A stretch of 64,000 nt of DNA from DASYXZ01 sp035308965. GTDB lineage: Bacteria > Acidobacteriota > Terriglobia > UBA7540. The notes below the pieces were generated by a model that saw only the letters and a list, made by a program, of their open reading frames with translations, had not been told where the DNA came from and did no database searches. The first letter of the stretch is position 1, and every line of letters starts with the position of its first letter. Where the stretch lies: positions 310,001 through 374,000 of the forward strand of contig DATGFN010000022.1 of NCBI GenBank assembly GCA_035308965.1. Reading direction: 5' to 3'. Positions 34,858 through 44,400 of this stretch are shown one piece after another. The translations under genes and the position numbers were made by a program.

Positions 34858-34939
34858 TTGAGATCCTCCATGCGTTCCATTTCAAATTGTGTTCCCACAA
34901 TCCGGGATATCTGCCCGTGGCGCCCAGCGTTGCTGCCGA

Positions 34940-36517
34940 TTATGAACCTTTTCCACAAGGAACGGTAGCGGTGATTATCGATCCGCCGGCGGTTGAAGAT
35001 ACTTCAAGTTTGCCGCCGAGTTGCCGGAGGCGTTCTTTCATGCCCCGCAGTCCAATCCCCAGCTTGCCCAGCGACCCGTGCTGAAGCGCATCCAATATCT
35101 CGGGAGGAATCCCCTTACCCTGATCGTGAACTTCCAACCTGATGGCGCCGTCCTTCATCTCCATTTTGACGCTCGCCACCTTGCTTCCGGAATGGCGGAG
35201 GACATTGGTTAAACTTTCTTGAAGCACCCGAAAGATGGCCAATTCCACATCGCGGTGCAAGCGGGTGAACTGGGGAGAGATTTCGAGTCTGATCACAATC
35301 CCGCTGCGCTCCATGAACCCATCGAGGAACCACGGGATGGCTGAATTCAACCCCATTTCCTCCAGCATCGGAGGGTATAAAGTGTAGGAGGTTGTCCGGA
35401 CTTCCTTGATAGCCTCATCCGAGAGACGAACGCAATTCAAAAGTTTCTGCCGCAATCCTTCAGCCAGCCCTGCGCCAGATTCCATCATTTCAAGATGCAT
35501 TTTCAGCATCACCAGTTTTTGACCCAGGCTATCGTGAAGTTCCCGGCTCATGCGGCGCCGCTCTTCGTCTTGAATGCGAAAGAGCTGGGCGGAGAGTTCG
35601 CGCAGGGATTCCTGCGATGCTCGAATCACCTCCTCCGCCTTCTGAGTCTCGGTGAGATCTCGAGTGACCTTGGCAAACCCCCGTATGCGACCGGCCGGGT
35701 CGCGAAGCGCTGTGACCACAACGTTGGCCCAGAACCGCGAACCGTCCTTGCGCAAACGCCAACCGAAATCCTCGGTGCGTCCCGCGGCCGCCGCGCCTTC
35801 CAATTCGCGAGCCGGTTTGCCTGCCTCGATATCCTCGACGGAATAGAAGACTGAGAAATGCTTTCCAATAATTTCGTCGGCCCGATACCCCTTGATCCGC
35901 TCTGCCCCGGGATTCCAGCTCAGAATGTATCCCTTGGGATCGAGCATGAAGATTGCATAATCCCGTACACCCTCCACCAGCAGGCGAAATCGTTCCTCGG
36001 TTTTCTGGAGTTCCATCTCCTGTGCTCTCAGCGCAGTAATGTCACTGAAGCTGCAGACAACGCTGGTCACGCTCCCATCATCCGCAAGATGAGGCACGGC
36101 ACTGCACAACAGCCAGATGCGGTCGCCCTTGGAGGGCCGGTACACACCCGCCACCACATTTCGCACGGGCTGCTTGGTGCGGATGGCACGCGCCGAAGGA
36201 TGATCGTCAGGCGTGAACTTCGATTCATCCTCGTGAATAACATCCCAATGTTTGTCAAAAGCGCTGAGGCCCTTCAGTTGATCGGGGGTGAGGTCCAGCA
36301 ATTCCAAGGCAGCGTGATTGAAAAGCAACGCCTCGGTGCCAGGTCCAACCACTGCGACACCGACGTCAAGGTCCTGGAGCGCACTTGGAAATAGCTCTTT
36401 ATTGCCGCTAGCCACTGCTTCCGTGGGCGGGGGAGGTGTCGACTTGTCGAGGCCACGCTCTCTGGTCAAGTGGACCGCCTTCGAGGGTGAACTGATCTTC
36501 GCGGGTAACCCAATCAA
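34940..36517 (-). CDS. NarL-type (HisKA_3) sensor kinase with two PAS domains
   Basis: 525 residues with no membrane segment. PAS 1 covers about 45-165 and PAS 2 about 172-293 (FRLLVEGVRDYAIFMLDPKG, YSVEDIEAG, WRLRKDGSRFWANVV). HisKA_3 holds His328 in RMSRELHDSLGQKL. The HATPase is at about 415-520 (RVLQESLTNVLRHS, DQGKGI and GIGLRGMKERL). This kinase class normally pairs with LuxR-type regulators, but here the two following genes are receivers only. The start is a TTG at 36517 and uncertain; no other start fits near the N-terminus. Input is cytoplasmic, perhaps redox or a small ligand through PAS. Confidence 0.93.
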   Translation of the reverse strand: MIGLPAKISSPSKAVHLTRERGLDKSTPPPPTEAVASGNKELFPSALQDLDVGVAVVGPGTEALLFNHAALELLDLTPDQLKGLSAFDKHWDVIHEDESKFTPDDHPSARAIRTKQPVRNVVAGVYRPSKGDRIWLLCSAVPHLADDGSVTSVVCSFSDITALRAQEMELQKTEERFRLLVEGVRDYAIFMLDPKGYILSWNPGAERIKGYRADEIIGKHFSVFYSVEDIEAGKPARELEGAAAAGRTEDFGWRLRKDGSRFWANVVVTALRDPAGRIRGFAKVTRDLTETQKAEEVIRASQESLRELSAQLFRIQDEERRRMSRELHDSLGQKLVMLKMHLEMMESGAGLAEGLRQKLLNCVRLSDEAIKEVRTTSYTLYPPMLEEMGLNSAIPWFLDGFMERSGIVIRLEISPQFTRLHRDVELAIFRVLQESLTNVLRHSGSKVASVKMEMKDGAIRLEVHDQGKGIPPEILDALQHGSLGKLGIGLRGMKERLRQLGGKLEVSSTAGGSIITATVPCGKGS

Positions 36518-36681
36518 GTTTAATGCCCATTATAGAGCAAGTCCAGACTCGCGTTCAGAGTTGTGGGGTTCAAGGAGGAGGGACGGTTGACTTACAAAAA
36601 GGCCTTTTGACACCCCATTATTAAGCGGGTAGCCCAGTCTCGCCGCGGCGAGGTTTCGTGACTGTGGGAATTTATACCGAA

Positions 36682-37893
36682 TTAAATGCGAGCAAGTTTC
36701 CAACACTCCCGCGCGATGGCCCAATCTTCCTGGGTTCGAATTACCAGCACACGAACGGTTGAACTTTCCGCAGAGATATCCATATCGACGGGGGAAGCGG
36801 CATTTATATGCGCGTCGATTTTGAGGCCGAGAAACCCGAACGCGTCACATGCGGCGGCGCGCACTTGGGGGGAATTCTCTCCAATCCCGCCTGCAAACAC
36901 GAGGGCATCGAGTCCACCTAGCGATGCCAACATGGCGCCGATGGATGACCGCAGACGATGCGTGAAAATGTCAAACGCCAACTGAGCGCGCTCGTTGGTA
37001 TTCATCGTGGCCAGGATTTGGCGCATGTCACTCGAGAGGCCCGATATGCCCAGTAAGCCCGATTTTTGATTGAGCGTCTCCTCCAGTTGATCGGCCGAAT
37101 ATTTCTCCTCGCGCAAGAGGTGGATCAGAATTCCCGGGTCCACGGAACCTGACCGGGTTCCCATCATCAGCCCTTCGAGCGGTGTAAATCCCATGGTGGT
37201 GTCCACACTCGTGCCGCCCTTGATGGCCGCCAGCGAACATCCGTTACCCAGATGGCAGGTGACCAACCTTAACTGAGTCAGGTCCCGTCCCAGAATTTCA
37301 GCCGCTCGCTGCGCACAGTATTGGTGGCTGATTCCGTGGAAACCATAGCGGCGGATTCCCTTTTCAATCCATTCATACGGCCCTGGGTAGGTTGCCGCGG
37401 CCGGCGGCATTTGGCTGTGGAAACTCGTGTCAAACACGGCGACCTGACACACCGGCCCCAGAATTTTGTCAATGGCCTCCATGCCCTCAAGGTCAGCGCG
37501 ATTGTGCAGCGGAGCGTAGACGGCCAGGGCGGCGATGGCAGCCCTCACTTCGGGCGTGACCATGGTTGCCTTTTCGAAATCATGCCCACCGTGCACAACT
37601 CGATGGCCAACCACATCAATACCCGACCGCTGGCGAATGCATTGTGTCGGCCCGCTCCACAGCGTTTCCAGCATTGTCTTAATCGCCGTCGCCCTCGAAT
37701 CAACCTTCAACACATCGTGAAGGACCGGGCCGGCGGAACTCTTCACCTGGAGTTCCGCGCTCCCCGCTCCGGCGCTCCAGTCAATTTGCGCCTCCCAAAG
37801 CGGTTTGGGCGGAGATTGAGGCAACCCATCACCCAATTCAAAAAGGCAACTCTTCTGGCTGCTCGAACCGGCGTTGAGGACGAGGATTTTCAT
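36682..37893 (-). CDS. ackA: Acetate kinase
   Basis: 403 residues, the usual length. Begins MKILVLNAGSSSQK (the family's first signature) and contains GHRVVHGG, RYGFHGISHQYCAQRAAE, HLGNGCSLAAI, GFTPLEGLMMGTRSG and FAGGIGENS. It interconverts acetyl phosphate + ADP with acetate + ATP in the cytoplasm. The phosphoketolase gene lies 200 bp upstream on the same strand, so the pair would turn sugar phosphates into acetate with one ATP. No phosphotransacetylase gene is present in the window. Confidence 0.97.
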   Translation of the reverse strand: MKILVLNAGSSSQKSCLFELGDGLPQSPPKPLWEAQIDWSAGAGSAELQVKSSAGPVLHDVLKVDSRATAIKTMLETLWSGPTQCIRQRSGIDVVGHRVVHGGHDFEKATMVTPEVRAAIAALAVYAPLHNRADLEGMEAIDKILGPVCQVAVFDTSFHSQMPPAAATYPGPYEWIEKGIRRYGFHGISHQYCAQRAAEILGRDLTQLRLVTCHLGNGCSLAAIKGGTSVDTTMGFTPLEGLMMGTRSGSVDPGILIHLLREEKYSADQLEETLNQKSGLLGISGLSSDMRQILATMNTNERAQLAFDIFTHRLRSSIGAMLASLGGLDALVFAGGIGENSPQVRAAACDAFGFLGLKIDAHINAASPVDMDISAESSTVRVLVIRTQEDWAIARECWKLARI

Positions 37894-37992
37894 TTCGAGA
37901 AGTATTTCAGGCGGTCAGCATTTGAGTCTGTCAGTATTTCAGTCGTTCAGTTTGTCGCTCTCCTTAGCGGCGCTGTCCTCAATGCCGAAAAA

Positions 37993-38012
37993 CGCCGGTG
38001 AGGACACCGGCG
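37993..38012. repeat. REP-type hairpin between xfp and ackA
   Basis: Arms CGCCGGTG/CACCGGCG with an AGGA loop, followed by CTACAGC as in the GTAGC family. It lies in the gap of the phosphoketolase-acetate kinase pair and may affect transcript processing. Confidence 0.7.
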
Positions 38013-38093
38013 CTACAGCAGAAGTCGTCACAATAATTGGCAAGCCTTAAGAAGATCGAAATACTGAAATACTGACAAACTGAGAAACTTCTC

Positions 38094-40526
38094 TCAGTAC
38101 TTCCAACTCCAATCGCGAATTTCCGGCATATCATCGCCGTGCTGGCAAATGTAGCGCTTGTGTTCCACAAGTTTATCGCGCAGGAACTGTTTGAAATGGG
38201 CGCCAACTCGCGCCAGGCGAGGCACGCGGTCTACCACGTCGCCCGCCAGATGGAAACGGTCCAAGTCATTCAACACCGTCATATCGAAAGGCGTGGTGGT
38301 GGTCCCTTCCTCCTTGTAGCCGCGTACGTGCATGTTGGGGTGGTTTGTCCTGCGATAGGTCAAGCGATGGATCAACCATGGATAGCCGTGGTAGGCAAAC
38401 ACCACCGGTTTGTCAGTGGTGAACATGGAATCGAATTCGTAGTCTGTGAGCCCGTGCGGGTGCTCGGTGGAAGGTTGCAAGGTCATCAGGTCCACGATAT
38501 TCACCACGCGAAGCTTGATATCCGGAAAATGTTGGCGGAGCAAGTCCACGGCAGCGAGCGTCTCAAGAGTGGGCACATCTCCGGCGCATGCCATGACGGC
38601 GTCGGGCTCCGTCCCCTCATCGGTTGACGCCCAACTCCAAATGCCGAGGCCCGACGTGCAGTGCTCGATGGCCTCTTCCATATTCAGCCACTGAAGGGCG
38701 GGCTGCTTGCCTGCCACAATCACATTCACGTAATGGCGGCTGCGCAGGCAATGGTCGGCCACCGAGAGAAGCGTGTTGGCGTCGGGCGGCAGGTAGACTC
38801 GCACCACGTCCGCCTTTTTATTCACCACGTGATCGATGAAGCCGGGATCCTGATGGCTGAACCCGTTGTGATCCTGCCGCCAAACGTGCGAACTCAGCAG
38901 ATAGTTGAGCGAGGCGATGGGGCGCCGCCAGGGAATGTGCCGCGTAACGTTCAACCACTTGGCGTGCTGGTTGAACATCGAGTCCACGATGTGGATGAAC
39001 GCTTCGTAACAGGAAAAGAAACCGTGGCGGCCGGTGAGCAGATAGCCCTCCAGCCATCCCTGGCACATGTGCTCGCTCAGCACTTCCATCACCCGGCCGT
39101 CGGGCGAGAGGTTCTCGTCCGTGGGCAGTATGGTTTCCGTAAATTCTTTCCCGGTCACTTCATAAAGCGCGTCGAGCCGATTGGATGCCGTTTCGTCGGG
39201 ACCCATCACGCGGAAGTTATTCGAACCGGCGTTCAGCTTCATCACGTCGCGCAGAAACTTGCCCAACTCGCGCGTAGCCTCAGCAGTCACGGCGCCGGGC
39301 TTGGGCACTGGGACTGCGTACCGGCTGAAATCGGGCATGGCCAGGTCCTTCAACAGCAGGCCTCCGTTGGCGTGCGGATTGGCGCCCATGCGCCGCTCGC
39401 CCCGGGGCGCAAGTTCCGATAGTTCAGGAATTAGTTTGCCATCGCCGTCAAACAATTCTTCGGCCTTGTAACTCTTCATCCATTCTTCGAGCAGTTTCAG
39501 ATGCTTCGGCTTGGTGGCCAAGTCGGTGAGTGGAACCTGGTGCGCGCGCCAGGTTCCTTCCATCGGTTTACCGTCCACAACTTTTGGCCCGGTCCAGCCT
39601 TTGGGAGTTCGCATAATAATCATGGGCCAGGTGGGGCGGCTGGAGAATCCGTGACTGCGCGCTTCGTTCTGAATCGCTCGAATATCGGCCAACGAAGAGT
39701 CCAAGGTGTGGGCCATAAGCTGGTGCATGGCTTCGGGCTCGTGACCCTCGACGAAGTAGGGTTTGTAGCCGTAGCCGTTGAAGAGAGAGGTCAGCTCCCC
39801 GTCACTCAATCGCCCCAGCACGGTGGGGTTGGCAATCTTGTAGCCGTTCAAATGCAGGATGGGCAGCACCGCTCCGTCGCGCGCCGGGTTCAGGAATTTG
39901 TTCGAGTGCCAACTGGTGGCCATCGGGCCGGTTTCCGCTTCGCCGTCGCCCACCACACAGCAGACCAGCAGGTCGGGATTATCAAAAGCCGCGCCATAGG
40001 CGTGCACCAGCGCATAACCCAACTCGCCACCCTCGTGGATTGAACCCGGCGTTTCCGGCGCCACGTGGCTGGGAATTCCGCCGGGAAACGAAAATTGCTT
40101 GAAAAGCCGCTTGATGCCGAGCGCGTTGCGGGGAATGTTGGGATAGAATTCGCTGTAAGTTCCTTCCAGATAGGTGTTAGCCACCAGGCCCGGCCCTCCG
40201 TGGCCCGGCCCGGTAACGTAAATCACATTCAGATCGTGCTTCTTGATCAGCCGGTTGAAATGAACGTAGATGAAATTCAGGCCGGGCGTTGTGCCCCAAT
40301 GGCCGAGCAGGCGCGGCTTAACATGCTCCAACTTGAGAGGCTCGCTCAGCAGCGGATTGTCAAGCAGGTAGATTTGTCCCACGGACAAATAATTGGCGGC
40401 ACGCCAGTAGGCGTTCATTTTTTTCAACTCTTCATGCGAGAGCGGTTGGCTGGAAACTGGTTTGACGGCGGACTTTTGACTCTTTGAATTGCTTTTGTGA
40501 GGTTTCGCAGGTCTAGTCTTGGGCAT
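38094..40526 (-). CDS. xfp: Xylulose-5-phosphate/fructose-6-phosphate phosphoketolase
   Basis: 810 residues. Thiamine-diphosphate enzyme with family motifs: RLLGHWGTTPGLNFIYVH, VTGPGHGGPGLVANTYLEG, the TPP-binding GDGEAETGPMATSW, and the later SNNFRVMGPDETASNRL and HGFFSCYEAFIHIVDSM. It splits xylulose-5-phosphate or fructose-6-phosphate with phosphate to give acetyl phosphate and a shorter sugar phosphate. The N-terminus has about 25 extra basic residues (KPHKSNSKSQKSAVKP). A purine-rich GGAAGGATGG precedes the ATG. It is upstream of acetate kinase on the same strand, which completes the pathway. Confidence 0.97.
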   Translation of the reverse strand: MPKTRPAKPHKSNSKSQKSAVKPVSSQPLSHEELKKMNAYWRAANYLSVGQIYLLDNPLLSEPLKLEHVKPRLLGHWGTTPGLNFIYVHFNRLIKKHDLNVIYVTGPGHGGPGLVANTYLEGTYSEFYPNIPRNALGIKRLFKQFSFPGGIPSHVAPETPGSIHEGGELGYALVHAYGAAFDNPDLLVCCVVGDGEAETGPMATSWHSNKFLNPARDGAVLPILHLNGYKIANPTVLGRLSDGELTSLFNGYGYKPYFVEGHEPEAMHQLMAHTLDSSLADIRAIQNEARSHGFSSRPTWPMIIMRTPKGWTGPKVVDGKPMEGTWRAHQVPLTDLATKPKHLKLLEEWMKSYKAEELFDGDGKLIPELSELAPRGERRMGANPHANGGLLLKDLAMPDFSRYAVPVPKPGAVTAEATRELGKFLRDVMKLNAGSNNFRVMGPDETASNRLDALYEVTGKEFTETILPTDENLSPDGRVMEVLSEHMCQGWLEGYLLTGRHGFFSCYEAFIHIVDSMFNQHAKWLNVTRHIPWRRPIASLNYLLSSHVWRQDHNGFSHQDPGFIDHVVNKKADVVRVYLPPDANTLLSVADHCLRSRHYVNVIVAGKQPALQWLNMEEAIEHCTSGLGIWSWASTDEGTEPDAVMACAGDVPTLETLAAVDLLRQHFPDIKLRVVNIVDLMTLQPSTEHPHGLTDYEFDSMFTTDKPVVFAYHGYPWLIHRLTYRRTNHPNMHVRGYKEEGTTTTPFDMTVLNDLDRFHLAGDVVDRVPRLARVGAHFKQFLRDKLVEHKRYICQHGDDMPEIRDWSWKY

Positions 40527-40748
40527 AGATCACCATCCTTCCCATGAGTTCACGCGCACTCGATGAAAACTTTATGATCACGCGAAACAACATTTTACCT
40601 CAGTTGCCGGTTGCACAATTGTTACAAGGATTTTAATTTTGGGACTAGCGCAGCCGTTTGGACATTGCGCTGTGATTGCATAGGGCGCGGAGGTTAAAGG
40701 TGAAATCATGATGCCGTGAGCTATGAAAGGAGGATGCTCGCGCCGGCT

Positions 40749-41126
40749 TCACTTCGAAGGGGGTTGGGCCCGCCTTTGCTCCAAGTGCTTGATGGTGTCG
40801 CGCAGCCATTGCTTGATGGCGTTTTCCATTTCTTCCTGGGTTTCCATTCTCTCGAGTTGGTGCACAGTTTCTCCCGATGGACCGACGGGAATGTGATGGC
40901 AGGGAATGTTCGACTTACGCTGTTCGGCCGGGACAAATTGCATCAAGATGCACTCATCGCAGGGACGAGTGCGTTCGGGATCGCCGAAATTGAGACAACT
41001 CAGGGAATCTTGAAAAGTTGATGTGGGCAGCCAAGGTGTTCGGACCGAGCGCCCGTAACCACCTTTTTCAATGAAATCGAGTTCAGCCTTGAGAACTTCC
41101 ACAACATCGCGAGCATCATCGGGCAT
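40749..41126 (-). CDS. Conserved-looking small cytoplasmic protein with a cysteine cluster
   Basis: 125 residues; GGAGG lies before the ATG. Central cysteine motif SCLNFGDPERTRPCDECILMQF followed by IPCHHIPV, a Cys/His set that could hold zinc or an iron-sulfur cluster. The ends are helical and charged (ARDVVEVLKAELDFIEKGGY; TQEEMENAIKQWLRDTIKHL). No membrane segment or signal. I do not recognise a named family. It is separated from phosphoketolase by about 220 bp without a gene, so a shared function is not shown. Confidence 0.75.
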   Translation of the reverse strand: MPDDARDVVEVLKAELDFIEKGGYGRSVRTPWLPTSTFQDSLSCLNFGDPERTRPCDECILMQFVPAEQRKSNIPCHHIPVGPSGETVHQLERMETQEEMENAIKQWLRDTIKHLEQRRAQPPSK

Positions 41127-41437
41127 GACGACGCCTCCGTAATATCCATTATCGGAAGATTTCTGCCCGCAGTTTAGCAGGTTGAGATTAGGTTGTCTGT
41201 CTAAATATGACTGCAGCCGCCTGCGTCCTTAATCACGCAGGGCTTCATCCTGCGGGCTCGCGAGTCCAGGCAGACGCGCCCTCGTGGATTGTGCCAATTC
41301 TCCCGCCACAAATTATTTCGCAAGATATTCCTATTCGCCCGTTCTTTCCCTGAGCGCGATAAGAAGTAAATCGTGCCGAAATGTTTGCGCAGCGCTCATT
41401 GTCAGACTGCGCCACAGGATCAAAAGGGAGAGCCACC
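41127..41437. other. Divergent 311 bp gap, no gene
   Basis: Separates the minus-strand cysteine protein from the plus-strand macroglobulin. A CCTGCG/CGCAGG-type hairpin lies near 41223-41258. A clear promoter was not found. Confidence 0.45.
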
Positions 41438-44400
41438 ATGAAGTCCTCAAGAAATCAACGGATTGCCCACACCCCGATGAGTCCGCGGAAAACCTCGCTG
41501 TGGATCATCGCCTTGATTGGGGCATTGGCCCTGGTCGCGCTGGGAGTCGTTCTGCAATCGTCGCCGGCGGAAGGCAACGAAGGCCCGGTGGTCACCTACA
41601 CCCATGGCCGCGTCAACGTCGCTATTCCTTTCCACGCAGGAAAGGCGGGATCGGGCCGGTTAAGGCTCGAAATCCTGGACCCGGAAGATCATGTGGTGGC
41701 CCAGACCACTCGCGACGTGCAAGTGAATGAGGGGAGCGGCAGGTGGCACTCCGAACTCCAATTGGCAAGTGTGATGCCCGTCGAAGATCTTGTCTGGCAC
41801 CGCTTGCGCTATCGCTTTGAATACGATGACCGGTCGAATGACACGGGCGCGCCCATCGAGGGGACTGAATCGATTTCGCAAATTCTGCGCACCCCCGTGG
41901 TCCATATTCTCGGCCAGCAAGCATACCTGGCTGGAAGTGAGGCGGCGGTTCGAGTGATCACCACGGACTCCAGGAACGAATTGCTGAGCGGCGGAAGTCT
42001 CAAGATTGAATTGCTCGAGTCGGAAAAACTCTCGCGCCTGCTATTTAAGGGACCGCTCGACCGGCGCGGCACCACGGAGGCGCAATTCCGTCTGCCCGCG
42101 GGATTGGTGGGAACATTCCAATTGCGATACAGCGTGGACACATCCATTGGCGCGACGGAATTCACCCAATCACTTCGCCTCGAAGACAAGCAATCGATTC
42201 TGCTCACCACGGAAAAGCCAATCTATCAACCGGGCCAGACCATCCACGTGCGAGCGTTGGTGCTGGATCGCTCAGACCATCACGCGACGAACGCACGCAA
42301 GCTCACTTTTGAAGTGGAAGATTCCCGCGGCAATAAAGTTTTCAAGAAACTCACGGCGACGGATGAGTTTGGAATCGCTTCTGCGGAATTCGCCTTGGCG
42401 GACGAAGTCAACCTCGGCACCTATCACCTGCGCGCGCTTCTTGGGGATGAGCAGGGGGCGGGCGCCAACAGCGCTGAGATTGCACTGAACGTTCAGCGCT
42501 ACGTCCTGCCCAAATTCAAAGTGGCGGTGGAATTTTCCGGCGACCACGGCAAAACCACCCATGGCTACCGCCCCGGCGATCGAGTGACGGGCACAGTGCG
42601 CGCCAACTATTTTTTTGGCAAGCCCGTGGATGGTGCTGAGGTGACCATCAAAGCGACGGCCCTTGACGTGGCTCTTTTCGAAGCCGGTTCGGTGCAGGGG
42701 AAGACGGACGGCGACGGCACCTACCATTTCGATTTTCGTCTACCTGAGTACTTTGCCGGACGGCCGCTTGACCAGGGCGCGGCCAAGGTTCTGGTGGAGG
42801 CGAGCGTGAAAGACTCCGCCGGCCACACTGAAACGCGCGGCGAACCCCTCACCGTGACTGAATCTCCGATCATCATCACCGCGGTACCCGAGGGCGGAAC
42901 GCTGGTTCGCAATATTGAAAACGAAGTCTTCATTCTCACTTCTTATCCCGACGGCTCGCCTGCCAAAACCGATTTGACCGTGCACGGAACCGGCCTCGCT
43001 GAACAGCACGCTTCATCCGACGCGGGCGGCGTGGCGGTGGTCAGGATGACGCCGGGAGACAGCTCGGCGCAGCTCGACATCCAAGCGCGCGACAGCGAAG
43101 GCAATTCCGCGAAACGCACAGTCCAACTCGAATTGCGCGATGGCCAAGACCAGGTGCTGTTGCGCGTGGAGCGCGTGGTCTACCATGCCGGCGATCCCAT
43201 TCGATTGAAAATCTTTTCAACCCATCGCCGCGGAACGGTCTACGTGGACGTGGTGAAGGAAGGGCAAACCGTGCTAACCCGCGATCTGGACATTGAAAAT
43301 GGAGTGGCGGACCTGAACCTGACCGCCAGCCCTGACTTGGCGGGCACGGTGGATGTGAACGCCTACCAATTCAGCCGGAACGCGGTGCCGGTGGGAGACC
43401 ATCGCCTGATTTTCGTGCAGCCCGCCGAAGAATTGAAAATTGAAACTGTGGCCGACGCCGGTGCGTACCGGCCCGGACAGGACGCGCGAATCCGTTTCCG
43501 CGTGACCAACGCGCGCGGCCAGGGTGTGCGCGCCGCGCTAGGACTCCAGGTGGTGGACGAAGCGGTATTCGCACTGGCGGAAAAACAACCGGGCTTTGCC
43601 AAAGTGTTTTTTTATCTCGAGCAGGAAGTCCTGAAGCCGCGGTATGAAATCCATTCCATTGGAATGCCGGAGATTGTGGAACCGGTGGAGAAATCGGAGG
43701 TAGAACAAAAAGATCGGGCCGCACGCGCTCTATTCGCCGCCACGGAAGTGGTGAACAACAACAAAATGCAAACCGAATTTGGGCGGACGATTCCGTCCAC
43801 GAAATACAACGAATATGCCAACCGCTATCGCACCGAGTTTATGAAACAGGCGCATGACCTTGCCCGGACACTCAACACCTATTACGTCGAGCATCCGGAC
43901 AGCGGGGATCTGACCAAAGTCGCGACGCTAATGGCCAGGGACGGCCGGGTGAATCTGCGCGACGCGTGGGGATCTGAAATGCATTTCCAACCCACCGGTT
44001 GGAACGATGGACAGAAGACTTACACCATGCTCGTCAGCAACGGTCCGGACAAACAGGCAGGCACGGGAGACGATCTGGGGGTTTACTTCGAGTCGCGCCG
44101 GCGTCGCGTGGTTGGGCCGCCGCGGGCGATCGACAGAAGCACGATCCATATCGACGTCGAGCAAGGCTTTGGCCCGTTTACTTCGCGGGGCGAGATGGAC
44201 GGAACCATCATCGACAGGACAGGCGCCGCAGTGGAAGGCGCCACCGTTAATGTCCGGGCGACGGGTAATGGAGTAACGCGAATCGCGCGCTCGAACGCTC
44301 GTGGATACTTCTCTCTGCGCGGTTTGCCGGAAGGCGCTTATTCAATCGAAATTTACATGCCGGGTTTTGAAAGCGTTTCGGCGCCAAGCGTAAATCTGCG

